Notes: generated by a model from the letters alone, not told the origin. Positions 23,801 through 33,857 are shown, counted from the first letter of the stretch. The stretch: DNA of 64,000 nucleotides from Bacteroidota bacterium (GCA_016706255.1 JADJJZ010000029.1:124001-188000), one strand, 5' to 3'. Translations and numbers: made by a program.

Positions 23801-25546
23801 TTAGGATTTTACAAACTTGAAACTTTGTGTTTGATTGTTAATTTGTGTCGTCAATAAATACATTCCGGGTGGTAACATTTCGATATCAATTTGTAATAAG
23901 TTATCCAGTTCGAAGGTTGTATTTAAGCTTTCAATTGACTTACCGGTGATGTCGCTTATTGTATACATTACCGATGTTCCTGAGGCACCGTTTAAAACAA
24001 CCATCAGTTCATTATTGGCAGGAACCGGATAAACAAATTCATTGAATTGAGTTTCAGCCTGAGTAGATTTTACCGTAAGCCAATCGCCATAAATTACCTG
24101 CTCATTATTGAAATGAGATACAATACGATAATAAACAGGGTCTGAAGCTGTATAATCATCAAACCATTCATACATGGATTGTTCAGCTGCATTTACAGCG
24201 GGAATTGCTGCTATCACTTTGGAATCGAGTTTGTTGGTACTGCGTTCTACCGTAAAATCGGCACCTTCAAAAGCAGCATCGTTGAGCCAGTAAATACGAT
24301 TAGCATTGTCATTACGCTCTACATCACCATCTCCATCCAAAGGATTAACTACGTTAAAATAGTAGGTAAGCAGCTTGCCTTTAAATTTCACTTTAAACGT
24401 CCAGATACCGGTGTTTCCAGCAGGTAATACAAAAGACCAATACCAATAGCTCGCCATATACGATAGCGGAAAAGTATAATTCCATTGCGTCCACAAACTG
24501 CCGTCAGGTTTGTAAATCTGGTAAAAAGCGTGTTGTCCGGCCAGGGTTTCAGTGAAATAGCTGAAAAAGTAAACCAGACTGCCTGGGTAATACGTATCAC
24601 AAATATTGGTGATATCCATATTCGGGCAGGCCATAAATGTTGGTGGTGCGCAATGGGTATAGACTGCATTTATTTTAGAATTATAATAAGGTGTAGGATC
24701 TTTCCACCAGTTGGTTCCACCTAAAGCGTTGCAGGGACCGGCATTTGGGTCGATGAGGTTGCCGGCTGCATCATACACTTCAAAATGTAAATGCGGACCG
24801 GTTGACTGGCCAGAACTGGCAACAACACCTAAATATTCGCCTTTATTCACCCAGGCACCAACCGGTTTTGCAGTCAGCGAGCTATTTTTCATGTGTCCGT
24901 ACCAGGTTACAGAGCCATCGTTATGCTGGAGATAAACTGCATTCCAGTCGCCACCACCAAATCCGCAATTCATATCGAAATTGCCATCTTGTTTAAATGT
25001 AATCCAACCGCCTTGAGCAGCTACAACCTGAGCGTAATTTCCGGCAACCAGATTCCAGCTAAATGGCCAAATGGCAATATCCTGACCCTGGTGATTATAA
25101 CCGGGAATATCATAAGTTCTGGATCCGCAAGCATAGTCCAAAACCGCACCCGCAGCGGGGTTTTCGTCCACAAAATTGCTGTTCCAGTAAAAGGCATTCC
25201 AGTTGTAAACGAAATCACCAACCGACAGTTTTAAAGGATAACGGAAACCTTCACCGGGAACAATTCCGGCCACCGGCGCTTCAGGAATGATTCCGAGCGC
25301 TTTTAATTTGGCGGTGTTTTTATGAATCTGGTCCCAGATTGCCGTGCGCTGCATTTCCGTTAATTCATCGTGAATTCCGCCATCATTAAATCCGTCGTAT
25401 CCGTCAGGAGGGAGCTCCTCTCCCATTTCCAGACTTACTTCCATTTGCGCTGCTTCGTCAGTCTGAGCAGCTTCAAACATGGTCTGGGCTTTAGTTTGCA
25501 GTATTCCAACTGCAATTGCAACAAACAGTAAAAATCGTTTTTTCAT
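23801..25546 (-). CDS. Secreted M23 (LytM) peptidase with T9SS sorting domain
   Basis: A 581-aa exported protein. A signal peptide (residues 1-20, LQTKAQ) and an acidic linker precede an M23 domain with zinc ligands H152 and D156 (YNHQGQD), H218 (YGHMK) and H254 in GPHLHFEV, so the metallopeptidase site is complete. Beta-rich domains follow, and the last ~75 residues (PVPANNELMV, ITGKSIE, LPPGMYLL, KFVKS) are a type A T9SS sorting domain. It probably cuts peptide cross-links in peptidoglycan or other glycine-rich peptides at the surface. It stands alone with its own terminator. Confidence 0.9.
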   Translation of the reverse strand: MKKRFLLFVAIAVGILQTKAQTMFEAAQTDEAAQMEVSLEMGEELPPDGYDGFNDGGIHDELTEMQRTAIWDQIHKNTAKLKALGIIPEAPVAGIVPGEGFRYPLKLSVGDFVYNWNAFYWNSNFVDENPAAGAVLDYACGSRTYDIPGYNHQGQDIAIWPFSWNLVAGNYAQVVAAQGGWITFKQDGNFDMNCGFGGGDWNAVYLQHNDGSVTWYGHMKNSSLTAKPVGAWVNKGEYLGVVASSGQSTGPHLHFEVYDAAGNLIDPNAGPCNALGGTNWWKDPTPYYNSKINAVYTHCAPPTFMACPNMDITNICDTYYPGSLVYFFSYFTETLAGQHAFYQIYKPDGSLWTQWNYTFPLSYMASYWYWSFVLPAGNTGIWTFKVKFKGKLLTYYFNVVNPLDGDGDVERNDNANRIYWLNDAAFEGADFTVERSTNKLDSKVIAAIPAVNAAEQSMYEWFDDYTASDPVYYRIVSHFNNEQVIYGDWLTVKSTQAETQFNEFVYPVPANNELMVVLNGASGTSVMYTISDITGKSIESLNTTFELDNLLQIDIEMLPPGMYLLTTQINNQTQSFKFVKS

Positions 25547-25878
25547 AAGTTTAAGGTTTAAATCGGCCTCTCAGCCAATGGTGAATGAATGCAGCAAAAA
25601 AACGGTGGATTTTAGCTCCGGAAAAACCATTTTTAGGTAGTTTAAGGAGGTTTGAGGCAGCTCTTTCATAGATATTTGTATTCAGATAAAGCTTTTACCG
25701 AATATTAAATTTTAATCTACCCTAAAATATGCAATCTTTTATAATTTATAAATACTTGTATTTCAATGTAATATAATACATTATCTACACTAATAAATGG
25801 TTGCATTGTGTTTTGCCATTTTTCAGGTTAATCATTGGACTCCGACAACGAAATTGGGATACTAATCGTCTAAGGTGT

Positions 25879-27402
25879 ATGGCTCAAACCATTAAAGCGG
25901 ATTCCACATTCCAGTTGGTTAAATCTTTAACCCGGAATGAAAAACGGTATTTCAAACTGTATTCCGGCATTACAAAAGGCAGTAAAAATTATATGCGGAT
26001 TTTTGACCTGATGGAGCGGCAAAAGGAATATGATGAAGCGTTGCTAAAACGTAAACTTTCAGGTGCTGCTTTTGCTGAGCAACTCACCTATGAAAAGTAT
26101 TATTTGCGCAAGATGATACTAAAGGCTTTGCGCGCATATCACGCTGCTAACGATAACCGGTTCGGTAACACCATCAGCGATTTAGAAATACTCACTGAAA
26201 AAGCAATCCCGGAATTATTTCTTCCCATGGTAAAAAAGGCTAAACTGGAAGCTTTATCAAAAGATACACTTGCCGAGTATATTTTATTGAGTAGATATGA
26301 ATTGCGTTTTGCCGGAAATATGCAAATGACAGACTGGTTTATCAGCCATATGGATGATGGATTTACAGCTGAAATGCAGTTAATCGATAATTACAAACAC
26401 GCATTGTTTATCCTCGCCAAATACAATGAACTGAATTTAATTGAAGCCAAGTATCGATTTACTGATAAACGAGCATTTCAGGAACGTATCCGGAAAATTA
26501 CGGATGATGTCTTGTTTGAAGGATTATTGGATAAATTACCACTAAAGGCACAAATTACGTATTTCAACTTTTTCAGTCAATATTATGCTGTGCAATATCG
26601 GTTTGAGGAATCTTATGCTGTAACGCGTGAACAGATGACATTTATCGAATCAAAACAGCTTACGCCAAAACAAATCGGCTTATTTAATTATCCGGTTATG
26701 ATTATGCGCAATATTGAATCTTCACGCAGACTTGAAAAATATGATGAGTCGTTAACCTGGTGTGTTAAATTGTTAGAAGTAATTAATGGAACGGAATATC
26801 ATCAGGCCAAAGCCCTAAAAGACCAGTTTATGGTAGTATATCTGGATGCAATGATGAATAACTATAGTTTAGCTGCTGAATATCATAAATGCCTTCAGTT
26901 TTATGATGACCATCTCGAAGCCTTTAAACAACTTGATTCAATAGGGGGTGTAAATCTTCAAATTGCCATTCACTTTTATAAAGCGTGTAGTTATTTTGGA
27001 TTGAAGGAATATCGTTTGGTTTTAGATGAATTGTATTTATTATTTGCATTAGAAAAAGCCACACCATTTGCCTATCAGATTTATCCGGCCCGTGTAATTT
27101 ATTTGCTTACGCATTTAGAGTTGGGGGATATTACTTATTGTGTAAATTATTTACGTTCCTTTAAACGCTATTTCGATAAAATTCAAACCGATCATAACAC
27201 GATAAATTTCATCACTAAACTGGTAAAAACCTATATCAAAATCAGTTACAGTAAAAAGTTATTCGCAAAAAAATATCCTGACTGGATAGCGCAGATTGCA
27301 CAAATCAGTCAGGATAATTTTGAAAAAGAATTTTTATTAAATTGTCAGCTCGAAAAATGGCTGCATCAAAAATATCATAATGTTTCGCCTAACCATTTAT
27401 AA
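25879..27402 (+). CDS. Helical-repeat protein, paralogue of the gene at 11514
   Basis: An all-helical protein of about 507 aa without signal peptide or catalytic motif. The frame is open from a TTG at 25801, but ATG 25879 (MAQTIKADSTFQLVKSLTRN) places the conserved NEKRYFKLY block at the same distance from the start as in the paralogue. Shared blocks: FQLVKSLTRNEKRYFKLY, NYMRIFDLM, YYLRKMILKALRAYH. Later helices resemble TPR units (YHQAKALKDQFMVVYL). The last 28 nt overlap the convergent S9 peptidase gene. The 332 bp upstream hold only A/T-rich sequence with no clear motif. Confidence 0.75.
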   Translation: MAQTIKADSTFQLVKSLTRNEKRYFKLYSGITKGSKNYMRIFDLMERQKEYDEALLKRKLSGAAFAEQLTYEKYYLRKMILKALRAYHAANDNRFGNTISDLEILTEKAIPELFLPMVKKAKLEALSKDTLAEYILLSRYELRFAGNMQMTDWFISHMDDGFTAEMQLIDNYKHALFILAKYNELNLIEAKYRFTDKRAFQERIRKITDDVLFEGLLDKLPLKAQITYFNFFSQYYAVQYRFEESYAVTREQMTFIESKQLTPKQIGLFNYPVMIMRNIESSRRLEKYDESLTWCVKLLEVINGTEYHQAKALKDQFMVVYLDAMMNNYSLAAEYHKCLQFYDDHLEAFKQLDSIGGVNLQIAIHFYKACSYFGLKEYRLVLDELYLLFALEKATPFAYQIYPARVIYLLTHLELGDITYCVNYLRSFKRYFDKIQTDHNTINFITKLVKTYIKISYSKKLFAKKYPDWIAQIAQISQDNFEKEFLLNCQLEKWLHQKYHNVSPNHL

Positions 27403-29426
27403 AATTCACGTTGCCAGGCCAATGCATTCTGACATTTTAATACCCAGTGGTTTTCATCAGGAAGATATACAAACCGCGATTTAATACCACGCAGTTGTGC
27501 AGCTTGAAATGCTTGAAACGCCTGATCTTCGGTTGTACGATAATCTTTACCACCCTGATAAATTAAAATTGGTGTATTCCATTTATCTACATAATTCATT
27601 GGATTAAATGTAGAATATGATTTATCCTGTTCACCGGAAGTCCAGTAAGGGCCGCCCATATCCCAATTTGCAAACCACATTTCATCTGTAGTTCCGTAAA
27701 ATGATTTCAAGTTAAATAATCCGTCGTGTGCTATAAATGTTTTAAAACGGCCATTATGTGTTCCGGCCATCATATATACGCTATATCCGCCATAACTTGC
27801 GCCAACTGCTCCACATCTGTTTGCATCAACATAAGGTAAAGTTTTAGCATAATCAATTGCACTGTAATAATCATTAATTGCCTGACCGCCCCAGTCGCCA
27901 CTAATTTGTTCATTCCATTCAGTTCCATGTCCCGGCATACCGCGACGATTTGGTGCAACAACAATATAACCTTGTGATGCCATTAACTGGAAATTCCATC
28001 TAAACGAATAAAATTGTGTAAGTGCACTTTGCGGTCCGCCCTGACAATATAACAAGGTTGGATATTTTTTATTTGGATCAAAATTCGGTGGATAAATAAA
28101 CCAAACCAGCATATCTTTTCCATCAGTTGTTTTTACCATTTTTCGTTCTGTTTTACACATACCGATTTGGTCGTATTTAGCCTGATTGGTTGTTGTGATT
28201 GCAGTAATATCACCTTTAGCAATATCCACTTTAAAAATTTCTGCTGCATGATTCATGTCGGTGCGGGTAACAATTAATAATCCGTTTGACTCACCAACAA
28301 CACCGGTAATATCAAAATCACCGCTGGTAATCTGACGAATTGGATTACGTTTTTTTCCACCTTCATCCACTTTCATCATACTATTTGTAACATCAAGTTC
28401 AAATAGTTGTAAGGTACCGTTTATTGCACTAGTGAAATAAATATATTTACCATCATTACTCCAGCGAATTGATTCAACCGATTCGTCATAAGATGCAGTT
28501 ACATCAATTTTCAGATCAGATTTTCTATCCAAAATAAAAATGCGGTTTTTATCTGCTTCATATCCATCGCGTTCCATACTCAACCAGGCAACTTTGCTAC
28601 CGTCAGGTGAAATGTTCGGACTCATATCATAGCCTTGCATACCTTCAGTAATATTTTTTGTTTTTCCTGTTTCAATATCGTATACAAAAATGTCGGTATT
28701 TGTACTTGTTGTATAGGCAGTACCTGTTTTTTGTTTAGTAACATATATAATATGTTTACTATCCGGATGCCAAACCATATCTTCAATTCCGCCAAAAGGC
28801 ATTTGCGGGCAATCATATAATTGACCGGCCATAATATCTTTTTCGTTTATAATTTTTCCTGATTCCATGGTTGCAATAAACAGGTGGCTATATGCACCAT
28901 CTTCCCATGTATCCCAGTGACGATAATTTAAATCGTTGTACACTTTAACCGATGCATTTGGCAGGTCTTTATACATATCGCTGGAAGCAATTTTTTGCAA
29001 CTGCACATCTTTAGAAAATAAGATATGTTTACCATCGGGTGAAAAGCGGATATTGCTGATTCCACCATCATAATCGGTAAACTGAATCGGATTTGAGCCA
29101 TCCCATTCAGCCTGCCAAACCTGGCCTTTATATAAATAGCCCATTTTGCCATTGGGCAATGTAAATACGCCTGACTCACCACCTTTAGTTTTAGTGATTT
29201 GCATCGGCGATTTGCCTGTAAAATCAACACTGAACAAGTCGCGTTCACTTGTACCTGTTGCAATATCGTAATTGGTAACCCCGTAAATAACTTTTGCGCC
29301 ATCAGGAGTAAGGGTTTCTGCTCCTACCCTGCTGAGGCTCCAAAGTAATTCAGGCGTTAAGGGTTGTTGCGCCTGCACTGTGTAACCACAAACTGCCAAC
29401 AGCATTGCGAAAAAACTTTTTCTCAT
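27375..29426 (-). CDS. Exported S9 family prolyl oligopeptidase (acylaminoacyl/dipeptidyl peptidase type)
   Basis: Cleaves short peptides in the periplasm. The 683-aa protein has a signal peptide (residues 1-19, YTVQAQ), a beta-propeller with repeated WD40-like strands (ISPDGSKVAWLS, WHPDSKHIIYV, SNDGKYIYFT), and a C-terminal alpha/beta-hydrolase domain with the nucleophile S544 in GASYGGY, an Asp in YQGGKDYRTT and the His in DENHWVL. The set Ser-Asp-His is complete. Whether it removes dipeptides or acylated residues cannot be told. Confidence 0.92.
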   Translation of the reverse strand: MRKSFFAMLLAVCGYTVQAQQPLTPELLWSLSRVGAETLTPDGAKVIYGVTNYDIATGTSERDLFSVDFTGKSPMQITKTKGGESGVFTLPNGKMGYLYKGQVWQAEWDGSNPIQFTDYDGGISNIRFSPDGKHILFSKDVQLQKIASSDMYKDLPNASVKVYNDLNYRHWDTWEDGAYSHLFIATMESGKIINEKDIMAGQLYDCPQMPFGGIEDMVWHPDSKHIIYVTKQKTGTAYTTSTNTDIFVYDIETGKTKNITEGMQGYDMSPNISPDGSKVAWLSMERDGYEADKNRIFILDRKSDLKIDVTASYDESVESIRWSNDGKYIYFTSAINGTLQLFELDVTNSMMKVDEGGKKRNPIRQITSGDFDITGVVGESNGLLIVTRTDMNHAAEIFKVDIAKGDITAITTTNQAKYDQIGMCKTERKMVKTTDGKDMLVWFIYPPNFDPNKKYPTLLYCQGGPQSALTQFYSFRWNFQLMASQGYIVVAPNRRGMPGHGTEWNEQISGDWGGQAINDYYSAIDYAKTLPYVDANRCGAVGASYGGYSVYMMAGTHNGRFKTFIAHDGLFNLKSFYGTTDEMWFANWDMGGPYWTSGEQDKSYSTFNPMNYVDKWNTPILIYQGGKDYRTTEDQAFQAFQAAQLRGIKSRFVYLPDENHWVLKCQNALAWQREFYKWLGETL

Positions 29427-29494
29427 GTAATTGTATTTTACGCGAAGATAACCTGCTCCGGCGAATTTTAGCGGAAATAGCCTGTTACATATTG

Positions 29495-29860
29495 TTAAAA
29501 CACGAAATTAATCAGTGGTTTATAATGTAGCCCCAGCTGCAGGGCGAGTGTAAAAATGGCAAGACAAACATAAAGCCATTTTCTTACGAATATTTTCACA
29601 TTTTTACGATTCCAATGTATACCCACGGATTCAAGTAAACTGGCATAAAACGTCATGTTTTCATCTTCCGATAAATCGTGTTTTACGTTCATGAGGCAGC
29701 GGTTAAATACCAAAAATTGCAGTAATACAATCGCATAAGCGGTTATCATTAAATACCATGGAAATATAAACGGGCCGACCCATGCAGTTAGTGTAATGAT
29801 AAAATGTAATACAAACCAGATATAAGACGGTAATGATCTTGGGGCAGATGAATTTTCCAT
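29495..29860 (-). CDS. Conserved membrane protein, unknown function
   Basis: A 121-aa protein with about three membrane helices (residues 12-31, 35-54, 90-110) and a charged loop (KHDLSEDENMTFYASLLESV) between the second and third. No family is recognised. It lies between the S9 peptidase and the divergent DNA glycosylase gene, with no operon partner. Confidence 0.6.
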   Translation of the reverse strand: MENSSAPRSLPSYIWFVLHFIITLTAWVGPFIFPWYLMITAYAIVLLQFLVFNRCLMNVKHDLSEDENMTFYASLLESVGIHWNRKNVKIFVRKWLYVCLAIFTLALQLGLHYKPLINFVF

Positions 29861-29923
29861 ATTAGCTAATAAGTAACACCATTATTGTTGATTTCCGATT
29901 AAAATTAGGATTTTTAATTTACT

Positions 29924-30532
29924 TTGCAACAGATGCACTACTTCGAACATTTAAATCAGGATGCCAAATTAGCAACGTTGATTTCCGGACATGCGGGATT
30001 TAATCTCTCCCCAAAAAAAGACATTTGTTTCTATTTATGTAATTCGATTATGAGTCAGCAACTCAGTGTAAAAGTTGCCGATGTTTTTCATAAACGATTT
30101 TTAGCATTGTATGGAAATAAAAAACCATCTGCCCAACAAATTGTTGACACACCATTTGAAACCTTGCGCAATATCGGATTGTCGAATGCTAAAGCAAACT
30201 ACATTAAAAACGTTGCTGAATTTGAACTGGCGTTTGGCATGAATGTTAAAAAATTAAATAAAATGAGCGATGATGAGATAATTGATTATCTCACCCAAAT
30301 AAAAGGTGTCGGCCGTTGGACAGTTGAAATGTTATTGATGTTTGCTTTAGGTCGTGAAGATGTATTTCCTGCTGATGATTTAGGCATTCAACAAGCAATG
30401 CAAAAAGTGTATGGAATAAAAAATAGCGATAAAAAGCTGATGCTAAAAAAAATGAAAAAAATAGCTGCAAACTGGGCACCTTACAGAACGTATGCGTGTT
30501 TGCATTTATGGCATCATAAAGACAGTAAATAA
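29924..30532 (+). CDS. DNA-3-methyladenine glycosylase II-type (HhH-GPD) protein
   Basis: Excises alkylated bases from DNA. The 202-aa protein has the helix-hairpin-helix LTQIKGVGRWTVEMLLMFAL followed by the catalytic Asp in VFPADDLGIQQAM, as in AlkA. It lacks the N-terminal beta domain of E. coli AlkA, matching the shorter family forms. A near-consensus -7 box (TTACTTTG) ends 6 nt before the ATG. A CTGCCGG/CCGGCAG hairpin follows the stop. Confidence 0.9.
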   Translation: MQQMHYFEHLNQDAKLATLISGHAGFNLSPKKDICFYLCNSIMSQQLSVKVADVFHKRFLALYGNKKPSAQQIVDTPFETLRNIGLSNAKANYIKNVAEFELAFGMNVKKLNKMSDDEIIDYLTQIKGVGRWTVEMLLMFALGREDVFPADDLGIQQAMQKVYGIKNSDKKLMLKKMKKIAANWAPYRTYACLHLWHHKDSK

Positions 30533-30534
30533 AA

Positions 30535-30560
30535 CTGCCGGTGGTTGTCCGGCAGCTTAT
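30535..30560 (+). terminator. Terminator of the DNA glycosylase gene
   Basis: CTGCCGG (30535-30541) pairs with CCGGCAG (30549-30555); only a short T-rich tail (CTTATTC) follows, so efficiency is uncertain. Confidence 0.5.
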
Positions 30561-30690
30561 TCAAAACCCATGAAAATCACGGTTTATTTTATTCCGGATT
30601 TTGCTGCTAAACTAGTTAGCTGATAATTACTTTAAAGTGATATCTGTTTATATAGTAACTGATAAATATTCTAATTCACAACATCTATAA

Positions 30691-30727
30691 AAAATAAAAA
30701 AGCCGCAATAATATTTATTGCAGCTTT
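30691..30727 (-). terminator. Terminator of the Cys-rich protein gene
   Basis: On the minus strand a 13-bp stem, AAAGCTGCAATAA with TTATTGCGGCTTT (one mismatch), has a 3-nt loop and is followed by TTTATTTT. Confidence 0.8.
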
Positions 30728-30745
30728 AAAATGATTTGATAAAAT

Positions 30746-31051
30746 TTATAAGGTTGCTTTATCCGATTTCGCTGTGCTTGAACATTTTGAAGGTGGACAG
30801 TCTGAAGTTGCCGGGCAATTTGCAGACGCTTCCTGAGTTGCATTTGTTTTGCTGTAAGGACAGGTTGCTGCTTTTTCAGTGCTGCAATCTGCAGGTGCAC
30901 AATGTTCAGGGTTTGTTGCAGTTGTTGAAACCTGCTCAACAGGAACAGTATTTACTTTTGCATTACTATTATTGCTGAACGACATGGCAAATAAACCTAC
31001 CATTAAACCGGTAAGCACTACAAATGAACCAATCAGAATTTTCTTTTTCAT
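30746..31051 (-). CDS. Small membrane-anchored Cys-rich protein
   Basis: A 101-aa protein with one N-terminal hydrophobic segment (residues 4-24) acting as anchor or signal. The exported part has seven cysteines in closely spaced groups (HCAPADC, TCPYS, NCPATSDCPPSKC), separated by Thr/Ala/Lys-rich stretches. The spacing suggests metal binding or disulfide knots, but no family is recognised. It is transcribed alone with a good terminator. Confidence 0.6.
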   Translation of the reverse strand: MKKKILIGSFVVLTGLMVGLFAMSFSNNSNAKVNTVPVEQVSTTATNPEHCAPADCSTEKAATCPYSKTNATQEASANCPATSDCPPSKCSSTAKSDKATL

Positions 31052-31196
31052 GTTTCGTTATTTTGATTAAAGATACGGTTTTTATCAATAACGCTAAACA
31101 CCTGTAATAAATTTTAATAACAGGTTTAGTTTAAAAGGCGTCCGATTAGCAAATTCAGCACGATTTATGGAGATTTGCAGTATAATAAACAGTGAT

Positions 31197-33269
31197 ATGA
31201 TTAAAAAGACCATACTTACCGTTGTTACCGGATTGCTTGCTACGACTATGTTTGCGCAGCAATCGGAGGGTGACAACCTTTACGGAGTAACCACAATTGG
31301 CAGCTCCGAAACTGCAGGTGCAGGTGTTAAAGATGAAGATTTCAAGTGGATGATAGACCAGTTTGCCGATATTGGCGTATTGCGTTATCAGATTCCGGGA
31401 TGGGAAAAGCTTACTTTGAACCAAAAATTGCTGGTATACTATCTTTCTCAAGCCGGTTACGCAGGTCGTGACATTATTTGGGACCAGAATTACCGCTACA
31501 ATCTGGAAATTCGTCACGCTTTGGAAAACATTGTAAAAAATTACCAGGGCGACAAATCAGGAGCTGACTGGAATAATTTTATGGAGTACACCAAACGTGT
31601 GTGGTTCAGTAATGGTATTCACCATCATTATTCATCTGATAAAATAATGCCGGAATTTTCAATAGAATATTTCAATACTTTATTAACTGCAACAAAAACT
31701 AAACTGGATGAAACAATAGTTAAAATTATGTTTGATCCGAACGTTGATAATAAAAAAGTAAATCTTGACCCAACAGGTGATTTATTATTAACCTCAGCAA
31801 CAAATTTTTATGCACCGGATGTTTCACAATTGGAAGCAGAAGCATTTTATGCTAAAATGATTGACCCTAAAGATTTAACTGCAATATCACACGGTTTAAA
31901 CAGTAAGTTGGTGAAAACACCGGCAGGTTTAGAAGAACGTGTATATAAAGTTGGCGGGCAGTACAACGATGCTATTGTTGAAATTGTTGGTTGGTTGAAA
32001 AAAGCATTACCTGTTTGTGAAAACGACTTACAGGCTTATGCATTAAAATTATTAATTGAATATTATGAAACGGGTGATTTAAGAAAATGGGATGAATATA
32101 ATATTGCCTGGGTAAATGCAACACAAGGTGATATTGATTATATCAATTCATTTATTGAAACATATAATGATCCTTTAGGTTACAGAGGTACATTTGAATC
32201 GATAGTTGAAATAAAAGATTTTGATGCATCTGAACGCATGAGTGTAATGGCAAAGCACGCTCAATATTTTGAGGATAACTCACCGATAATGGATGCGCAC
32301 AAAAAGAAAAATGTTGTTGGTATATCTTATAAAGTTGTGAATGCAGCATCTGAAGCAGGCGATGCTTCTCCGGCAACACCAATAGGTGTTAATTTACCAA
32401 ATGCTGATTGGATAAGAGATTCAATTGGTTCAAAAAGTGTGAGCTTGGGTAATATTGTTTATGCTTATGAAAATGCTGGCAGTTCAGGTATTTTAGATGA
32501 GTTTTGTTATTCTGCGGCAGAAAAAGAACGTGCTATGAAATACGGTGCGCTTGCAGGAAAAATGCATACTGCAATGCACGAAGTAATTGGTCACGCCAGC
32601 GGGCAAATTAATGACGGTGTTGGTTCAACAAAAGAAACTTTAAAAAATTATGCCAGTGCTTTGGAAGAAGCCCGCGCCGATTTAGTTGGATTATATTACA
32701 TCATGGATCCTAAATTAATTGAGTGGGGATTAATTCCGAATTTAGATGTTGCGAAAGCACAATACGACGGTTATATCCGCAATGGTTTATTAACTCAGTT
32801 AAGAAGAATTGAACCGGGTAAAACTGTTGAAGAATCACATATGCGCAACCGACAAATGATTGCTGCATGGGCTTTTGAACGTGGTAAAGCAAACAATGTA
32901 ATTGAACGCAAATTCGAAAACGGCAAAACTTATTTTGTTATTAATGATTATGAAGCGTTGAGAAAAATATTCGGTGAATTATTGCGGGAAGTACAACGAA
33001 TTAAAAGTGAAGGTGACTATGAAGCAGGTAAAGCATTAATTGAAGGTTATGGTGTGCAGGTTGATGAAGAAATGCACAAGGAAGTATTAAGACGCACTTC
33101 GAATTTAAATATTCCACCTTATTTTGGATTTGTAAATCCGCTTTTAACTTTAGTAAAAGATGCTGAAGGAACCATAACAGATGTAACAGTAAGTTATCCT
33201 GATAATTTCGTGCAACAAATGTTGTATTACGGTGAAACTTATGATTTTCTGGTTCCCGGAAAACAATAA
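31197..33269 (+). CDS. Dipeptidyl-peptidase III-type (M49) metallopeptidase
   Basis: Removes dipeptides from the N-termini of short peptides, probably in the periplasm. The ATG at 31197 gives a signal peptide (MIKKTILTVVTGLLATTMFA); an upstream in-frame ATG at 31167 would spoil it. The zinc motif is HEVIGH at residues 461-466 (the M49 form HExxxH has one extra residue compared with HExxH), and the second motif EEARAD lies about 45 residues later. Total about 690 aa, normal for M49. A strong terminator follows. Confidence 0.92.
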   Translation: MIKKTILTVVTGLLATTMFAQQSEGDNLYGVTTIGSSETAGAGVKDEDFKWMIDQFADIGVLRYQIPGWEKLTLNQKLLVYYLSQAGYAGRDIIWDQNYRYNLEIRHALENIVKNYQGDKSGADWNNFMEYTKRVWFSNGIHHHYSSDKIMPEFSIEYFNTLLTATKTKLDETIVKIMFDPNVDNKKVNLDPTGDLLLTSATNFYAPDVSQLEAEAFYAKMIDPKDLTAISHGLNSKLVKTPAGLEERVYKVGGQYNDAIVEIVGWLKKALPVCENDLQAYALKLLIEYYETGDLRKWDEYNIAWVNATQGDIDYINSFIETYNDPLGYRGTFESIVEIKDFDASERMSVMAKHAQYFEDNSPIMDAHKKKNVVGISYKVVNAASEAGDASPATPIGVNLPNADWIRDSIGSKSVSLGNIVYAYENAGSSGILDEFCYSAAEKERAMKYGALAGKMHTAMHEVIGHASGQINDGVGSTKETLKNYASALEEARADLVGLYYIMDPKLIEWGLIPNLDVAKAQYDGYIRNGLLTQLRRIEPGKTVEESHMRNRQMIAAWAFERGKANNVIERKFENGKTYFVINDYEALRKIFGELLREVQRIKSEGDYEAGKALIEGYGVQVDEEMHKEVLRRTSNLNIPPYFGFVNPLLTLVKDAEGTITDVTVSYPDNFVQQMLYYGETYDFLVPGKQ

Positions 33270-33287
33270 CATTCGATAAATCATTTT

Positions 33288-33321
33288 AAAGCCTGTTTTT
33301 GTAATGAAAACAGGCTTTTTT
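33288..33321 (+). terminator. Terminator of the M49 peptidase gene
   Basis: AAAGCCTGTTTT pairs perfectly with AAAACAGGCTTT around a 7-nt loop and continues into TTT. Confidence 0.88.
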
Positions 33322-33377
33322 GTTGTTAAAATTCAGGATTGGTGACTAATGTCATATTTATAAACGATGACCTGTAA

Positions 33378-33385
33378 TAGGTTTG
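33378..33385 (+). promoter_or_regulatory. TAnnTTTG -7 box for the CBS protein
   Basis: TAGGTTTG lies 20 nt before the ATG at 33406. No clear -33 element was seen. Confidence 0.55.
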
Positions 33386-33405
33386 CAGTATAAAAAATAA
33401 GAAAT

Positions 33406-33834
33406 ATGATATATAAACGTAACGCTTCAGATTTTATGACCCCGAATGTGATTGTTGCCGGAGAAAACAATTCGTTTGATCAGGTAATGACCTTTTTTAC
33501 CACGCATAAAATTCAACACTTGCCGGTGGCAGAAAATAATAAAATAATAGGCATCATCAGTATCAAAGATATGCTGTCATTTATGGCTACCCAATTAAAG
33601 GAAAATCCGAGTGTTGATAATGCTATGCTAAACACCAATTTTACGGTTAAGTCGGTAATGACTGCAAACCCGGTAACGGTTGAACCGGAATCATCACAAA
33701 AAGAAATCCTTGAAATACTTGCTGCCGGTAAGTTTCAGGCAGTTCCTGTGGTTAGAAACGGTGAGATAAAGGGTATCATAACCAATAAGGATATTACCCG
33801 CATTTACCATTATGATGCTACCCACTTAATCTGA
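33406..33834 (+). CDS. CBS-domain pair protein
   Basis: A stand-alone CBS protein of 142 aa. The first CBS motif covers about residues 8-62 (DFMTPNVIVAGENNSFDQVM, ending IIGIISIKDML) and the second about 78-134 (VMTANPVTVEPESSQKEILE, ending IKGIITNKDITRI). Such pairs bind adenosine nucleotides and act as energy or stress sensors, but the partner here is unknown. It has its own promoter. The short gap after it contains a hairpin better oriented as a minus-strand terminator. Confidence 0.9.
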   Translation: MIYKRNASDFMTPNVIVAGENNSFDQVMTFFTTHKIQHLPVAENNKIIGIISIKDMLSFMATQLKENPSVDNAMLNTNFTVKSVMTANPVTVEPESSQKEILEILAAGKFQAVPVVRNGEIKGIITNKDITRIYHYDATHLI

Positions 33835-33838
33835 TAGC

Positions 33839-33857
33839 AAAAAAGGGGTCTCCCCTT
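33839..33857 (-). terminator. Short GC hairpin, probable terminator on minus strand
   Basis: AAGGGG (33843-33848) and CCCCTT (33852-33857) with a 3-nt loop; on the minus strand a T-run follows. It could stop transcription from nhaA that passes the next hairpin. Confidence 0.5.
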
